64,000 nucleotides of DNA from Mariniflexile litorale (GTDB lineage: Bacteria; Bacteroidota; Bacteroidia; Flavobacteriales; Flavobacteriaceae). Positions 46,253 to 55,033 of this stretch are shown piece by piece. The DNA lies in the NCBI RefSeq assembly GCF_031128465.2, contig NZ_CP155618.1:3958501-4022500 (forward strand), in the 5' to 3' direction. Under the pieces are notes generated by a model, which saw only the letters and a program-made list of their open reading frames with translations, was not told the origin of the DNA and ran no database searches. The number at the start of each line of letters is the position of its first letter. The first letter of the stretch is position 1. A program made the translations under genes and the position numbers.

Positions 46253-47353
46253 TTATTTGTTAAACGCATATTTTCTGTAAGATGGAAAAAAACTAATTCT
46301 ACTTTCTTTCTTGGCTTCTACAGATATGCCCTCTTCCGTAACAACATTACTATTAAGCAAACCTTCTAATATCTTGTACATTTTTTTATTAATAATCTTC
46401 CTGCCCGTATAAAAAATTAAATCTTTATCATCGGGAAAGAACGATTTTTTATATTGGTAAAGACTATCCCCGTCGCTTCTACCACCTCCTAGCAAATAGT
46501 ATTCATAATGATGGGCTCTAGCCCATTTTAAAACTTCTATTTTTAAGAAATCATTAGGTCGCATGTTGAAGTATTCTGATAATGTACCACCTAGAAACGA
46601 ATAAAGCGTTTTTCCTGAAATCAATATCAACTCCGTTGAGATGGCTACACCATCTTTAAAAACAATGGCAATCATAAAATTATTACCACTTAACTTTATA
46701 ATATTTTCAAAATATGCCATAGAATAATGGTACTCTTGATCCGCACCTATACGAGACATCGTTTGGTTGTAAATATCATAAAATTGCTTAATATCAGAAC
46801 GAGATAAGTCCTGATATAGAAATTGTATCTTCAAATTTTCTTTGGCACTCTTTCGGTAATTATTTCTAACTTTTTGTTTAAAATTCTGCCACTGAATATC
46901 CGCTTCTTTAATCGCGCCATTCACGTTAGTTAACGTGGGTACTAACTTCCCAGAATAAAAATGAAAATTATGATTCAGACTAAAACGTATAAATTCAGAG
47001 ACCACATCATGCTCTTTATACCAAGCATCCACAAGTTCCCAGAATTTAATAAGATAGCCGCGAGACATGTTTTCATTAAAAAGGGGACCACTATACCCAT
47101 AGGGTGAAATCACATCATAATAGGTTTGATTATTTTTTGAGAAAGGAATTTTTCTAAAGATAATAGGCATTAATATTAAAACCTTACCAGTAGCGTCAAC
47201 TAGTGTGAAATATTTTAAGAGATCACTACTCCCCTCTGAAACATTGGAGAACCAAATTTTATAAAAAGGATTGATAACATCAAAAGACTCTACATACTTA
47301 AGATATAAATTTAAATCCTCGTCATTTACTATTCTATGTACTTTTAACTCCAT
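46253..47353 (-). CDS. FemAB/FemX-like GNAT acyltransferase
   Basis: 366-aa cytosolic protein of the FemAB-like GNAT group, whose founding members add amino acids from aminoacyl-tRNA to peptidoglycan precursors. It has the segment FKQKVRNNYRKSAKENL, RIGADQEYHYSMAYFENII and the C-terminal lobe DGVAISTELILISGKTLYSF, LGGTLSEYFNMRPNDFLKIE, YYLLGGGRSDGDSLYQYKKS. The terminal GGG..D..L..FK block is typical of this group in polysaccharide loci. It lies last in the minus-strand run ATP-grasp, HAD, FemAB, 4 bp after the HAD gene. I infer aminoacylation of a polysaccharide precursor; the donor is unknown. Confidence 0.78.
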   Translation of the reverse strand: MELKVHRIVNDEDLNLYLKYVESFDVINPFYKIWFSNVSEGSSDLLKYFTLVDATGKVLILMPIIFRKIPFSKNNQTYYDVISPYGYSGPLFNENMSRGYLIKFWELVDAWYKEHDVVSEFIRFSLNHNFHFYSGKLVPTLTNVNGAIKEADIQWQNFKQKVRNNYRKSAKENLKIQFLYQDLSRSDIKQFYDIYNQTMSRIGADQEYHYSMAYFENIIKLSGNNFMIAIVFKDGVAISTELILISGKTLYSFLGGTLSEYFNMRPNDFLKIEVLKWARAHHYEYYLLGGGRSDGDSLYQYKKSFFPDDKDLIFYTGRKIINKKMYKILEGLLNSNVVTEEGISVEAKKESRISFFPSYRKYAFNK

Positions 47354-47357
47354 GTAT

Positions 47358-48044
47358 TTAAATTAGTTGCTTAATTAATCCCTCTATTTCAACTAAATCT
47401 TTAATAATATAATGCGGTGCTTCAAAAGTGTCCTTTTTAGAAAACGATTGTTTATGGATATTTTTACCATTATCTAAAAGGCATACAGTATGCCAACCCA
47501 ACTTATTCGGAGCAATAAAATCCTTACGGGTATTATCACCCACATATATATACTGTTTAGAAGTACCGTAGGCATCTACAAAATACTTAAAATTATTAAT
47601 ATGGGGTTTTTCAGAACCAAATTCTTCAGATATAATAACGGCATCAAAATAAGAAGAAAGCCCCAATGCGCTAATCTTGTTTCGTTGCTGTATACTACGC
47701 CCGTCGGTTATTAATCCCATTTTAAATACGTCTCTTTTTAAATTTTCTAACAATTTTTGGATGCTATTCGATAATGAAATATCTGGTTTGTGCTGCCTAT
47801 AAATATTCAGCAAACCTTTAATTTCTACATCTTTAATACGATGCATTTCAAGAATCCCTTCAAAAACATTTAAACCCTTATCATACAAACAAACCATATC
47901 TGAATAAATGAGAGGATATAAGCTGTTGCATGTACTGGCTAAGTATTGCGCTATTTCTTTATAAGCCGATTTTAAAAAATCGATCTCATGATACAAAGTG
48001 TCATCTAAATCGAATACAACTACTAAATTATTCTTTATAATCAT
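47358..48044 (-). CDS. HAD-superfamily hydrolase
   Basis: 228-aa HAD phosphatase-type protein. Motif I is VVVFDLDDTLYHE (nucleophile Asp in DLDDT), motif II is GLITDGRS, the motif III lysine is in SEEFGSEKPHINNFKYF, and motif IV is YVGDNTRKDFIAPNKLG. A helical C1-type cap lies at about 20-95. It overlaps the ATP-grasp gene by 17 bp and precedes the FemAB-like gene by 4 bp, so all three should act together. The substrate is likely a phosphorylated precursor or intermediate of that pathway, by context only. Confidence 0.82.
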   Translation of the reverse strand: MIIKNNLVVVFDLDDTLYHEIDFLKSAYKEIAQYLASTCNSLYPLIYSDMVCLYDKGLNVFEGILEMHRIKDVEIKGLLNIYRQHKPDISLSNSIQKLLENLKRDVFKMGLITDGRSIQQRNKISALGLSSYFDAVIISEEFGSEKPHINNFKYFVDAYGTSKQYIYVGDNTRKDFIAPNKLGWHTVCLLDNGKNIHKQSFSKKDTFEAPHYIIKDLVEIEGLIKQLI

Positions 48045-48993
48045 GAACTAATACTTCGTTATCATACCTAAGCATTAACAAATTGTCTTCCCAAGCATCA
48101 TAGAAAGCAATGTCTTTATTAAAAAGATATTCCTCTATAATCCATTTGGGGTAATTGGCACCTGCGGCATATGCCAAAGGGAACCCGCCTCCAAATCGCG
48201 CATTAATTTCAATACCATATATTTTATCTTTACTCAAATGTTTAAAAAATTGAGCGGTAAGGCAACCTATGGCGCCGTCAATATAACTTAAATGCTCTTT
48301 GATATAATCTACCAAAACATTTCTTTTAGTAATACCTTTATTTACTTCGCCATCCCGTACCTCAATACGTTGTCTTGGCACCACCGATTTTAAATAATGA
48401 TTTTTATCATAATACAAATCACAAGTAAACTCTTCGTACTTAGAATGATCTAAATATTCTAAAAACATCAAGTTTTCATTTTTAAAATGATATTCTGTTA
48501 AATCTTCATGACTATTAATAATAAAAGTATCCACACTTCTACTCCCATTAAAAGGTTTTATAAATAAGGGTAATTTATAATCGTATTTAGAATACTCTTT
48601 GGCTACTTTAATATTATTTTCAATAAAAAAGGAACTCATTTGGCGTTTGTCTCTACAAATATTTATAAAATCATGAGACGCTACTATGGGAGTGATACCG
48701 TTTTTTATTAAAAGCTGTTTATTTTGTGCTAGCAAAAGTAATTCAGTATCAATAGTAGGAATAATGAGTTTGATGTTATTCTGAAGGCATACATTTATAA
48801 GCAAATTTAAATAATCAGAATCTGTAACCAAAGGAAGCTGAAAAGCACCATCGGACACACGGCATGCAGATGATAAACTAATATTAAAATCGGTAGTCAT
48901 AACCTTCCCCTCGGGTATGAGTGTTTTTAGTTCTTTTTGAAAAGCTTTTACTAGAGAAACACGTCTTCCTGCTGATGTAATTAATATATTCAT
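48028..48993 (-). CDS. ATP-grasp carboxylate-amine ligase (PylC/CarB-like)
   Basis: About 321 aa from ATG 48993 (MNILITSAGRRVSLVKAF), which matches the start of ATP-grasp proteins of this type. A longer in-frame start at 49023 adds ten residues without family likeness. It has a pre-ATP-grasp domain (NIKLIIPTIDTELLLLAQNK), ATP-binding lysine in KLPLFIKPFNGSRSV, and the Mg-binding YGIEINARFGGGFPLAYAAG. Such enzymes join a carboxylate to an amine through an acyl phosphate. It is the first gene of the trio with the HAD and FemAB-like proteins. I infer synthesis of an amino-acid conjugate for the polysaccharide; substrates unknown. Confidence 0.82.
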   Translation of the reverse strand: MNILITSAGRRVSLVKAFQKELKTLIPEGKVMTTDFNISLSSACRVSDGAFQLPLVTDSDYLNLLINVCLQNNIKLIIPTIDTELLLLAQNKQLLIKNGITPIVASHDFINICRDKRQMSSFFIENNIKVAKEYSKYDYKLPLFIKPFNGSRSVDTFIINSHEDLTEYHFKNENLMFLEYLDHSKYEEFTCDLYYDKNHYLKSVVPRQRIEVRDGEVNKGITKRNVLVDYIKEHLSYIDGAIGCLTAQFFKHLSKDKIYGIEINARFGGGFPLAYAAGANYPKWIIEEYLFNKDIAFYDAWEDNLLMLRYDNEVLVHDYKE

Positions 48994-49065
48994 TACTATG
49001 TTGTTTTTAGAAACCTGAGACAAACATACGCAAAGAAATTAAATGTAAAAAAATCATACGGCCAT

Positions 49066-50025
49066 TTAAAGTTGTTCATGCTTAATTATATAGTTTGAAA
49101 TTAATTTTGATATGATATTCCGGGCATTATTATTCCAGTGCTTATCATAAATTAATGTAGTAGGTGTTTTAGATTTTTTAAATGCCTCGCCAAAATCAAT
49201 AAATTTAAACTTATGGATATCTAAATAGTTTAGAAATGTCGGAGGGGTAATAGATGCGTCTAAAAGCAAAACAAATCTGTTTTTGTCATAGCCATAGTTT
49301 GTAACTAAACTTTCAAAATTTGCTATATATTCAGTTTCTAATTCATTATAGCGTTTTTTTTCTTTATCTGGGTGAATCAATGAAACACTCTGTTGTTCTT
49401 CAGAAAATAGGTTTTGGGCAAACGCTCTAGGAACATCAAAAAAACCTATATGTTGTAAATAAACTACTAATTTTATTTGTCTTAGCGCTTTATAAGCTGG
49501 AGATTCAAAAATCATCCGGTCTTGCACTACGTGATATTCTCCACGAGTTAAATCATTTTCAAATTTAATACCTAAAAAAACATAATCAATGAAATCAAAC
49601 TGCGCTTTGTATTGCTTTATTAAATGCAGCTGATCAGCCAAATCATAGCCAGCATAGCCATACTCATACACTTCGATGCCTTTTAATTGGTTTTCAATTT
49701 TAGCACCTATAGAATTATAATAATTTTGATGAAAACCTTCTATAAACGAATCCCCCACCAAAGCGAGTTCAACCTTATCTTGGGTAGGATTAAATTCACG
49801 ATATGAATTATAGCCCGAGGTATTAATGTGATACTCCGAAAAATTTTGACGCCTGTTACCTGTTACTGAGAAACCGCTTTGGTTGGGCATCCACTTTTCT
49901 ACACCGTAAGTATCTACATAACGAACCGGGTAATCTTTAGTAAGGTGAAAAACACGCACTAAAACCTCCAAACTTATTACAAGAAGTACGCTATATAGTA
50001 AGATCTTTAAAACTAATTTCTTCAT
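49066..50025 (-). CDS. SGNH-like membrane-anchored partner of MBOAT 3
   Basis: 319 aa with one N-terminal TM helix (LVLKILLYSVLLVISLEVLV), a nucleophile block VELALVGDSFIEGFHQNY (GDS) and an Asp-x-His pair in LIYDKHWNNNARNIIS near the C-terminus, so an extracytoplasmic SGNH-hydrolase fold. It is translated 5 bp after MBOAT 3 on the minus strand. It is not similar in detail to the SGNH proteins at 19479 and 28521. It probably completes O-acylation of the polymer outside the inner membrane. Confidence 0.78.
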   Translation of the reverse strand: MKKLVLKILLYSVLLVISLEVLVRVFHLTKDYPVRYVDTYGVEKWMPNQSGFSVTGNRRQNFSEYHINTSGYNSYREFNPTQDKVELALVGDSFIEGFHQNYYNSIGAKIENQLKGIEVYEYGYAGYDLADQLHLIKQYKAQFDFIDYVFLGIKFENDLTRGEYHVVQDRMIFESPAYKALRQIKLVVYLQHIGFFDVPRAFAQNLFSEEQQSVSLIHPDKEKKRYNELETEYIANFESLVTNYGYDKNRFVLLLDASITPPTFLNYLDIHKFKFIDFGEAFKKSKTPTTLIYDKHWNNNARNIISKLISNYIIKHEQL

Positions 50026-50030
50026 CTGCT

Positions 50031-51482
50031 TTAAAATTGAAAATAAATAAAGGAGCGATCCACATGATTATCATAAAACAATAACATCACCAAGATAACA
50101 ACGGTATACATAACAAAACGAAGCACTTGAGACTTAAACTTAAAGGGTGCACGTTCATCTTTACGGATAATATACTCGTAAACTACAAATAATATCATTA
50201 ATATATAGTAATCAAGCATCCGATACCCCATAGGATGGCTATAAGCTTCATACGAAAAATGGGAAAAGATTCTATCTATAAAACCAAAAGCATCCGTTAT
50301 AGACTCCGATCTAAAAAATATTCTGGAAAAGCTAACAATTGAAAACGTTAACAACACCTGCCCCACTTCTGTTAAACTCGGGAAGACCGTGTGCTCCCCT
50401 ACTACGGTATCTTTATAAATTGCATTTCTACCCATCAAAAATACAGGTATAAACACCAAAGCATGAAAAGCCCCCCAAAAAATAAAGGTCCAATTGGCAC
50501 CATGCCAAAACCCACTCACTAAAAATACAATACAGATATTCCTAACAGCTTTTAACTTACTCACCTGGGACCCTCCTAATGGAATATACAAATAATGCCT
50601 AAACCATGTAGATAACGAGACATGCCAGCGTTGCCAATATTCGGCGACATTTCTAGAAAAATGAGGAAATTTAAAGTTAGACATCAGTTCGATTCCAAAA
50701 AGCTTAGCGGTACCAATGGCAATGTCCGAATAGCCACTAAAATCACCATACACTTGAAAACTAAACATCACCACTCCTAAAATAAGTGTAGAAGCTGGAT
50801 ACTGGGAATAGTTTGTGAAAATATCATCAACCATAGGAGCTAATGCATCTGCAATAACCACTTTTTTAAATAAACCCCAAAGTATAAGCTTTAAACCACT
50901 TACAATTTGATCGTAATTAAAACGCCGTGTATGTAATATTTGAGATAGTAAGTTAGAAGCTCTTTCAATAGGTCCTGCTACTAACTGTGGAAAAAAACTA
51001 ACAAAGGCAGCGAAGGATAGAAAATCGTTTGTAGGTTTTAGCTTTTTGTAATAAACATCAAAAGAATAAGACATGGTTTGAAACGTGTAAAACGATATCC
51101 CTACTGGTAAAATAACTTGAAGCGTCCAAGTACTTTGAACGTGGTAACCCGATAATGCCACCATATCTACCCATGAGTCTACAAAAAAATTATAGTATTT
51201 AAAAAACCCTAATAAGCTTAAATTAAAAACCACACTTACCCAAAGCCAGGATTTGCGTTTGGTTTTTTCTTCTAAACCATCAATTTTTAGGGCTACAAAG
51301 TAATCGACGATGGTGCTTAGTAAAATTAAAGAGAGAAAACGCCAATCCCATAATCCATAGAACACATAACTAGCTACCAAAATTAAAACATTTTGAGCTT
51401 TTAAGTGTTTTTTAAAAACAAACCAATAGAGAGAGAAAACAATAGGAAGAAATATAAAAAATTCTAAAGAATTAAATAGCAT
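50031..51482 (-). CDS. MBOAT membrane O-acyltransferase 3
   Basis: 483-aa polytopic MBOAT with the family pattern FPHFSRNVAEYWQRWHVSLS and active-site His in GFWHGANWTFIFWGAFHAL. It starts MLFNSLEFFIFLPIVFSLYW, like the two plus-strand copies, and ends FIYFQF. It is clearly more diverged than those two are from each other. It is the first gene of the minus-strand run 51482-46253, whose order suggests that O-acylation and the ATP-grasp/FemAB genes are co-expressed. Confidence 0.92.
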   Translation of the reverse strand: MLFNSLEFFIFLPIVFSLYWFVFKKHLKAQNVLILVASYVFYGLWDWRFLSLILLSTIVDYFVALKIDGLEEKTKRKSWLWVSVVFNLSLLGFFKYYNFFVDSWVDMVALSGYHVQSTWTLQVILPVGISFYTFQTMSYSFDVYYKKLKPTNDFLSFAAFVSFFPQLVAGPIERASNLLSQILHTRRFNYDQIVSGLKLILWGLFKKVVIADALAPMVDDIFTNYSQYPASTLILGVVMFSFQVYGDFSGYSDIAIGTAKLFGIELMSNFKFPHFSRNVAEYWQRWHVSLSTWFRHYLYIPLGGSQVSKLKAVRNICIVFLVSGFWHGANWTFIFWGAFHALVFIPVFLMGRNAIYKDTVVGEHTVFPSLTEVGQVLLTFSIVSFSRIFFRSESITDAFGFIDRIFSHFSYEAYSHPMGYRMLDYYILMILFVVYEYIIRKDERAPFKFKSQVLRFVMYTVVILVMLLFYDNHVDRSFIYFQF

Positions 51483-51670
51483 AAAAAAATATAATAATAG
51501 AATTAGAGAGGTATATTTTCACAAACATCTCGCTTTAATAAAAACTCAACAAAAATACCCTTTAAAAGGCTGATTAAATCTTTAACCTACATATTTTGCA
51601 AAAAAATTCTTTTTAATTCTAAAGTTACTTCATCATTTGTATTGTTATATCGTTTTTATATAAATGTCAT

Positions 51671-51704
51671 AAAAAAGCCAGCTTCATAGGAAACTGGCTT
51701 TTTT
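51671..51704 (-). terminator. intrinsic terminator of the Lrp gene
   Basis: 15-bp stem with one mismatch (51671-51685 and 51690-51704), loop ATAG, core AAAAAAGCCAG/CTGGCTTTTTT. It starts about 19 bp past the stop of the minus-strand Lrp-type gene. The rest of the 240-bp gap 51483-51722 is AT-rich and should hold the MBOAT 3 promoter, though no clear TAnnTTTG is seen. Confidence 0.85.
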
Positions 51705-51722
51705 ATAACATTTTGTATTTAA

Positions 51723-52202
51723 CTACATATCATTAAAAATAGAGTGCATTAATCGTTTTTTATCATTGATGCTTTCTTCTAAAGAAATCATAGTTTCGGT
51801 TCTATAAACCCCTTCTATTTCATCTAGCTTAAATATAATTTCCTTAGCATGTTCGGTACTTCGTGCTCTAATTTTACAGAAAATATTAAACTTCCCTGTG
51901 GTTATATGTGCTACTGTTACAAAAGCAATTTCATTAATACGTTCAAGTACAAACTTTGTTTGTGATGTATTATTTAAATATAGGCCCACATATGCGATAA
52001 ATGAATAGCCTAGTTTTTTGTAATCTAACATCAATGAAGAGCCTTTTATAATCCCCTGCTCTTCCATTTTTTTAACACGTACATGAACGGTACCTGCCGA
52101 TATTAGTAATTTTTTTGCGATATCTGTAAACGGAATTCTAGTGTTATCTATTAACATGTCTAGAATTTGATGATCTATATCGTCTAATTTAATTTTCCCC
52201 AT
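51723..52202 (-). CDS. Lrp/AsnC-family transcriptional regulator
   Basis: 159-aa feast/famine regulator: winged HTH IDHQILDMLIDNTRIPFTDI, LISAGTVHVRVKKMEEQGII, then the RAM ligand-binding domain (about 75-145) with IAYVGLYLNNTSQTKFVLER and TGKFNIFCKIRARSTEHAKE. It is about normal length (150-160 aa). It shares the strand with the carboxypeptidase gene upstream (70-bp gap). Ligand and regulon unknown; an amino acid is the family norm. Confidence 0.92.
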   Translation of the reverse strand: MGKIKLDDIDHQILDMLIDNTRIPFTDIAKKLLISAGTVHVRVKKMEEQGIIKGSSLMLDYKKLGYSFIAYVGLYLNNTSQTKFVLERINEIAFVTVAHITTGKFNIFCKIRARSTEHAKEIIFKLDEIEGVYRTETMISLEESINDKKRLMHSIFNDM

Positions 52203-52272
52203 AATTAATTATTCTTAAATATTAATCAAAATTAATACATTTTCACTAATAATTATACATAATCTGCACACT

Positions 52273-53430
52273 TTATTTCACTAATAATGATATTTTCTCA
52301 TTATCTATCATTACGAAATCGATTTCGTTATCAACTTCCAATAATTCACCTTTTAAATTAAAAACAGTCCGTTTATTTGCTTGAATTATTTTATGAGCAT
52401 AAAAAGTATCTAAATTTTCTATCCTTTCTACTTTAGGTATAAAATGAACCTTTTTATCTATTAATTTTTCTTGGTATTGAATGCCAATGTCTGTTATAAT
52501 TTCATTTTCACCCCTAATTATTTTGGCATTTTTTATAATAATATCTAAAAAACATTTCTCATTTTCCGGAATTTTAAGATAAGATTCATAATTAACTCCA
52601 GACACGTCATTTTTTGAAATATAATCTAAAGAAGCGATATAAGCCATATAAATAAACCTTCTGGTCTCTTCTCTCCCATAATCGTTATGATAATGCCCTG
52701 CTTCAAACAAAATAGTTGGGGTGTTTTCACTTTGAAACGTATCTCCAACACAGTTTATATTAAACGCATCATCATACACTCCTACTTGATTAGGAATAAC
52801 CTCTTGTAAAACCTTATTCATAACCCCGATAACTTCCATAGCAACCTTTCTATTAGGTGTTATAGTACAGGCTTCATCTTGAGCTGGTGCTAAAAACGAT
52901 ACAGTTGCAGGCTTATTTGTTTTTCCGACACTAAAAATAGTGCGTTGTCCATGCAGGTTATAGCAATAATGAGGTTTAAAAGCATTAAAAGCATCACGCA
53001 ACACGTTACTTTCGGGTTGAGTTAACTCTTGAGCATCTCTATTTAAATCTACCTGGTTTGCATTAATTCGGGTATATGCTTGTGCTCCATCTGGACTTAA
53101 AATGGGAATTATATATAAAGTACAGTTGTTTAAAATATGATTTACCGAAGAATCGCCGCTTAAAAGAGTGTTTAAGAGATCAAATAAAGCTTTAGTAGTG
53201 GTCGATTCATTGCCATGCATTTGAGACCACATAAGGATGCGTTTGTCGCCACAACCAATTTTAATTCCGTGGATAGGGTTGTTTAAAACAGAGTTTCCAA
53301 TAGTTTCAACATGTAGTTTATAAGACATGTTTTCCAATAAAGGCGCTAAGTGCTTATTAGTAATATAACGGTGATTTAAATCAGGTTCTTTGTATTTTAA
53401 AAACAATGATTTTATGTGTTCTGTTTGCAT
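52273..53430 (-). CDS. M14-family zinc carboxypeptidase
   Basis: 385-aa metallopeptidase domain protein without signal peptide. Zinc ligands appear in MWSQMHGNESTTTKALFDLL (HxxE) and in the YCYNLHGQRTIFSVG segment (His). NANQVDLNRDAQELTQPESN is the family's NRD-type substrate region, and ILFEAGHYHNDYGREETRRF holds the distal Glu/His region. Cytosolic M14 proteins of this size are common in flavobacteria. The upstream region shares palindromic TTTACAnnTGTAAA-like sites with the divergent XRE gene, and a TTG-N16-TACATTTG promoter (53474-53448, minus) lies inside them. Confidence 0.85.
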   Translation of the reverse strand: MQTEHIKSLFLKYKEPDLNHRYITNKHLAPLLENMSYKLHVETIGNSVLNNPIHGIKIGCGDKRILMWSQMHGNESTTTKALFDLLNTLLSGDSSVNHILNNCTLYIIPILSPDGAQAYTRINANQVDLNRDAQELTQPESNVLRDAFNAFKPHYCYNLHGQRTIFSVGKTNKPATVSFLAPAQDEACTITPNRKVAMEVIGVMNKVLQEVIPNQVGVYDDAFNINCVGDTFQSENTPTILFEAGHYHNDYGREETRRFIYMAYIASLDYISKNDVSGVNYESYLKIPENEKCFLDIIIKNAKIIRGENEIITDIGIQYQEKLIDKKVHFIPKVERIENLDTFYAHKIIQANKRTVFNLKGELLEVDNEIDFVMIDNEKISLLVK

Positions 53431-53445
53431 TATAGAAATTTAGAA

Positions 53446-53713
53446 TACAAATGTAAACAATTATGAATTTACAAATGTAAACGAAAAATTACACCTCTTT
53501 GTTTACAATGTTATACGTGTTTAGCCTTGATTTAGTTAACATTGTAAACATGTAATTCATAATACATAAAAAACAATTTAAAACAGCTGTTTTTCAGTGA
53601 TTTACATGACTTAATATAAAGCTTTTATTTAAATTATAAAAATATTTTGTGTTTTTTTACTTTCTATGCCATGAAGTATTATTACATTTGTAAATAATAA
53701 TACATTTGTAACA
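53446..53713. promoter_or_regulatory. cluster of six TTTACAnnTGTAAA-like operator candidates
   Basis: Divergent gap between the M14 and XRE genes. Sites: TACAAATGTAAAC (53446-53458), TTTACAAATGTAAAC (53468-53482, perfect 14-bp palindrome core), GTTTACAATGTTA (53501-53513) and its exact complement TAACATTGTAAAC (53537-53549), TTACATTTGTAA (53682-53693) and TACATTTGTAACA (53701-53713). Several contain TACATTTG, a full TAnnTTTG match. Sites 1 and 2 coincide with the -7 and -33 of a minus-strand M14 promoter. Autorepression by the XRE protein is the simple reading. The rest of the gap is AT-rich. Confidence 0.6.
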
Positions 53714-53719
53714 TTTACA

Positions 53720-54115
53720 ATGATAAACACCGAAGCTTTTACTAAAAGACTCCAGCAAGTAATAGATTATTACAGCGAAACAGCGTCTTCTTTTGCTGAA
53801 AAAATTGGTGTACAACGCTCGAGTATTTCACATATCTTATCTGGTAGAAACAAACCAAGTTTGGAGTTTGTTTTAAAAATAACCCATGCATTTCCAGAAG
53901 TTGAATTGCTATGGTTATTAAATGGCAAAGGCGAATTTCCTTCAACACTTAAAACGATTCAATTAAATACTACAACACCATCTCCTCCGGTTATTGAGAA
54001 AAAAATAGCATCTGAAATAAAACATGAAATCAGGGAGGAAATAAAACAGGATAAAACAATAGAACGCATTGTTATTTTTTATTCTGACGGAAGTTTTAAA
54101 AATTTCCAGAATTAA
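53720..54115 (+). CDS. XRE/Cro-family helix-turn-helix regulator
   Basis: 131-aa DNA-binding protein: HTH at about 6-62 (FTKRLQQVIDYYSETASSFA, IGVQRSSISHILSGRNKPSL), followed by VELLWLLNGKGEFP. The last block is typical of the flavobacterial LWLLxGxGxM type. A charged C-terminal tail follows (EIKHEIREEIKQDKTIER). It is divergent from the M14 gene across 289 bp with repeated palindromic sites, probably its own operators. TACATTTG at 53701-53708 would leave a very short leader; the copy at 53683-53690 gives about 25 nt. Confidence 0.88.
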   Translation: MINTEAFTKRLQQVIDYYSETASSFAEKIGVQRSSISHILSGRNKPSLEFVLKITHAFPEVELLWLLNGKGEFPSTLKTIQLNTTTPSPPVIEKKIASEIKHEIREEIKQDKTIERIVIFYSDGSFKNFQN

Positions 54116-54139
54116 CTAGTTAAGTTTAGTAATTTTGTA

Positions 54140-54529
54140 ATGAAATTTTTTATTATGAAATTATTCTACCTTTTACTTTTATTTAGTTTTTTTAGCTGCT
54201 ACGAAACCACGCGTAATTGTACCGATTATAAAACGGGTACGTATTACAGCGAGGTAACCATCGATGGCGAGTTATTTAAATCAAAATTTAAACGCGACGA
54301 AACATTGCAAATTGAAGTTTATAATAGCAAGACGGATTCGTCTCAATTACGCTGGATAAATAATTGTGAGGTTATTTTTAAAACCATAAACCCTAAAAAT
54401 ATGGCAGAACAAAAAGATATTCATTTGAAAATTTTAACGACTACCGATTCATCTTACACCTATGAATATTCATATGTAGGTGAGACTAAAAAACAAAAAG
54501 GGGTTGCTTATAAAATAGATGCTAATTAA
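54140..54529 (+). CDS. small flavobacterial lipoprotein-like protein of unknown function
   Basis: 129 aa (or 124 aa from the ATG at 54155). It has a hydrophobic signal FYLLLLFSFFSCYETTRNC with a lipobox-like FFSC, then a beta-rich domain: YKTGTYYSEVTIDGEL, RWINNCEVIFKTINPKNMA and SYTYEYSYVGETKKQKG. From memory, close relatives occur in many flavobacteria and are sometimes labelled DNA topoisomerase IV, which the sequence does not support. Its 3' end overlaps the convergent gene by 8 bp. Confidence 0.75.
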   Translation: MKFFIMKLFYLLLLFSFFSCYETTRNCTDYKTGTYYSEVTIDGELFKSKFKRDETLQIEVYNSKTDSSQLRWINNCEVIFKTINPKNMAEQKDIHLKILTTTDSSYTYEYSYVGETKKQKGVAYKIDAN

Positions 54530-55022
54530 AAGGGTATAAAAACGATTCTGCTAAATTAAATTTTAGTTGCTTGTCTTCGGTTATTTCATAGGTTATAAAT
54601 AGTTCACCCCAATAACGTCCATCTGAGAAATCGGCTATAATCCATTTGTGATTCAATAGTTTAACGGTATTAATCATCATGCGCTTGCCTTCTTCAGAAG
54701 CATACGGAATTATAGGGTGCTCGCCTTTTTCTTCGTTCAATTTATAAAGTTCATCTTTTATTAAAAGAACCAACTCCGACACATTATAACCTTGGTTTTC
54801 AAAATAACTCATAGCATCTTCATTTCTTTCTAAATTGAAATGCGATAAATCTAAATTTTCATCTTGTAAAACAGCTACCGAGTCTTTGCATCGTTCTAAC
54901 TGTATTTTGTAACCATCTAGTTTACGGTCCATATCTTCAAAAACACGTTTAGCATTCACATACTGAAATAACACCAGTAATATGGAAAAAACGAATAAAT
55001 ACATAAAAATTTTCTGTCTCAT
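54522..55022 (-). CDS. membrane-anchored coiled-coil protein, function unknown
   Basis: 166 aa with one N-terminal TM helix (IFMYLFVFSILLVLFQYVNA), then a coiled coil (about 30-65: FEDMDRKLDGYKIQLERCKD) and a small C-terminal domain with HKWIIADFSDGRYWGELFI. I recognise no family function. It is 11 bp downstream of the MBL-fold hydrolase gene on the same strand, so probably co-transcribed. Confidence 0.8.
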   Translation of the reverse strand: MRQKIFMYLFVFSILLVLFQYVNAKRVFEDMDRKLDGYKIQLERCKDSVAVLQDENLDLSHFNLERNEDAMSYFENQGYNVSELVLLIKDELYKLNEEKGEHPIIPYASEEGKRMMINTVKLLNHKWIIADFSDGRYWGELFITYEITEDKQLKFNLAESFLYPFN

Positions 55023-55033
55023 TTTTGTAAACT

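Noticed and set aside
54140-54529. DNA topoisomerase IV label remembered for relatives
   Set aside because: 129-aa lipoprotein-like sequence with no topoisomerase motif.
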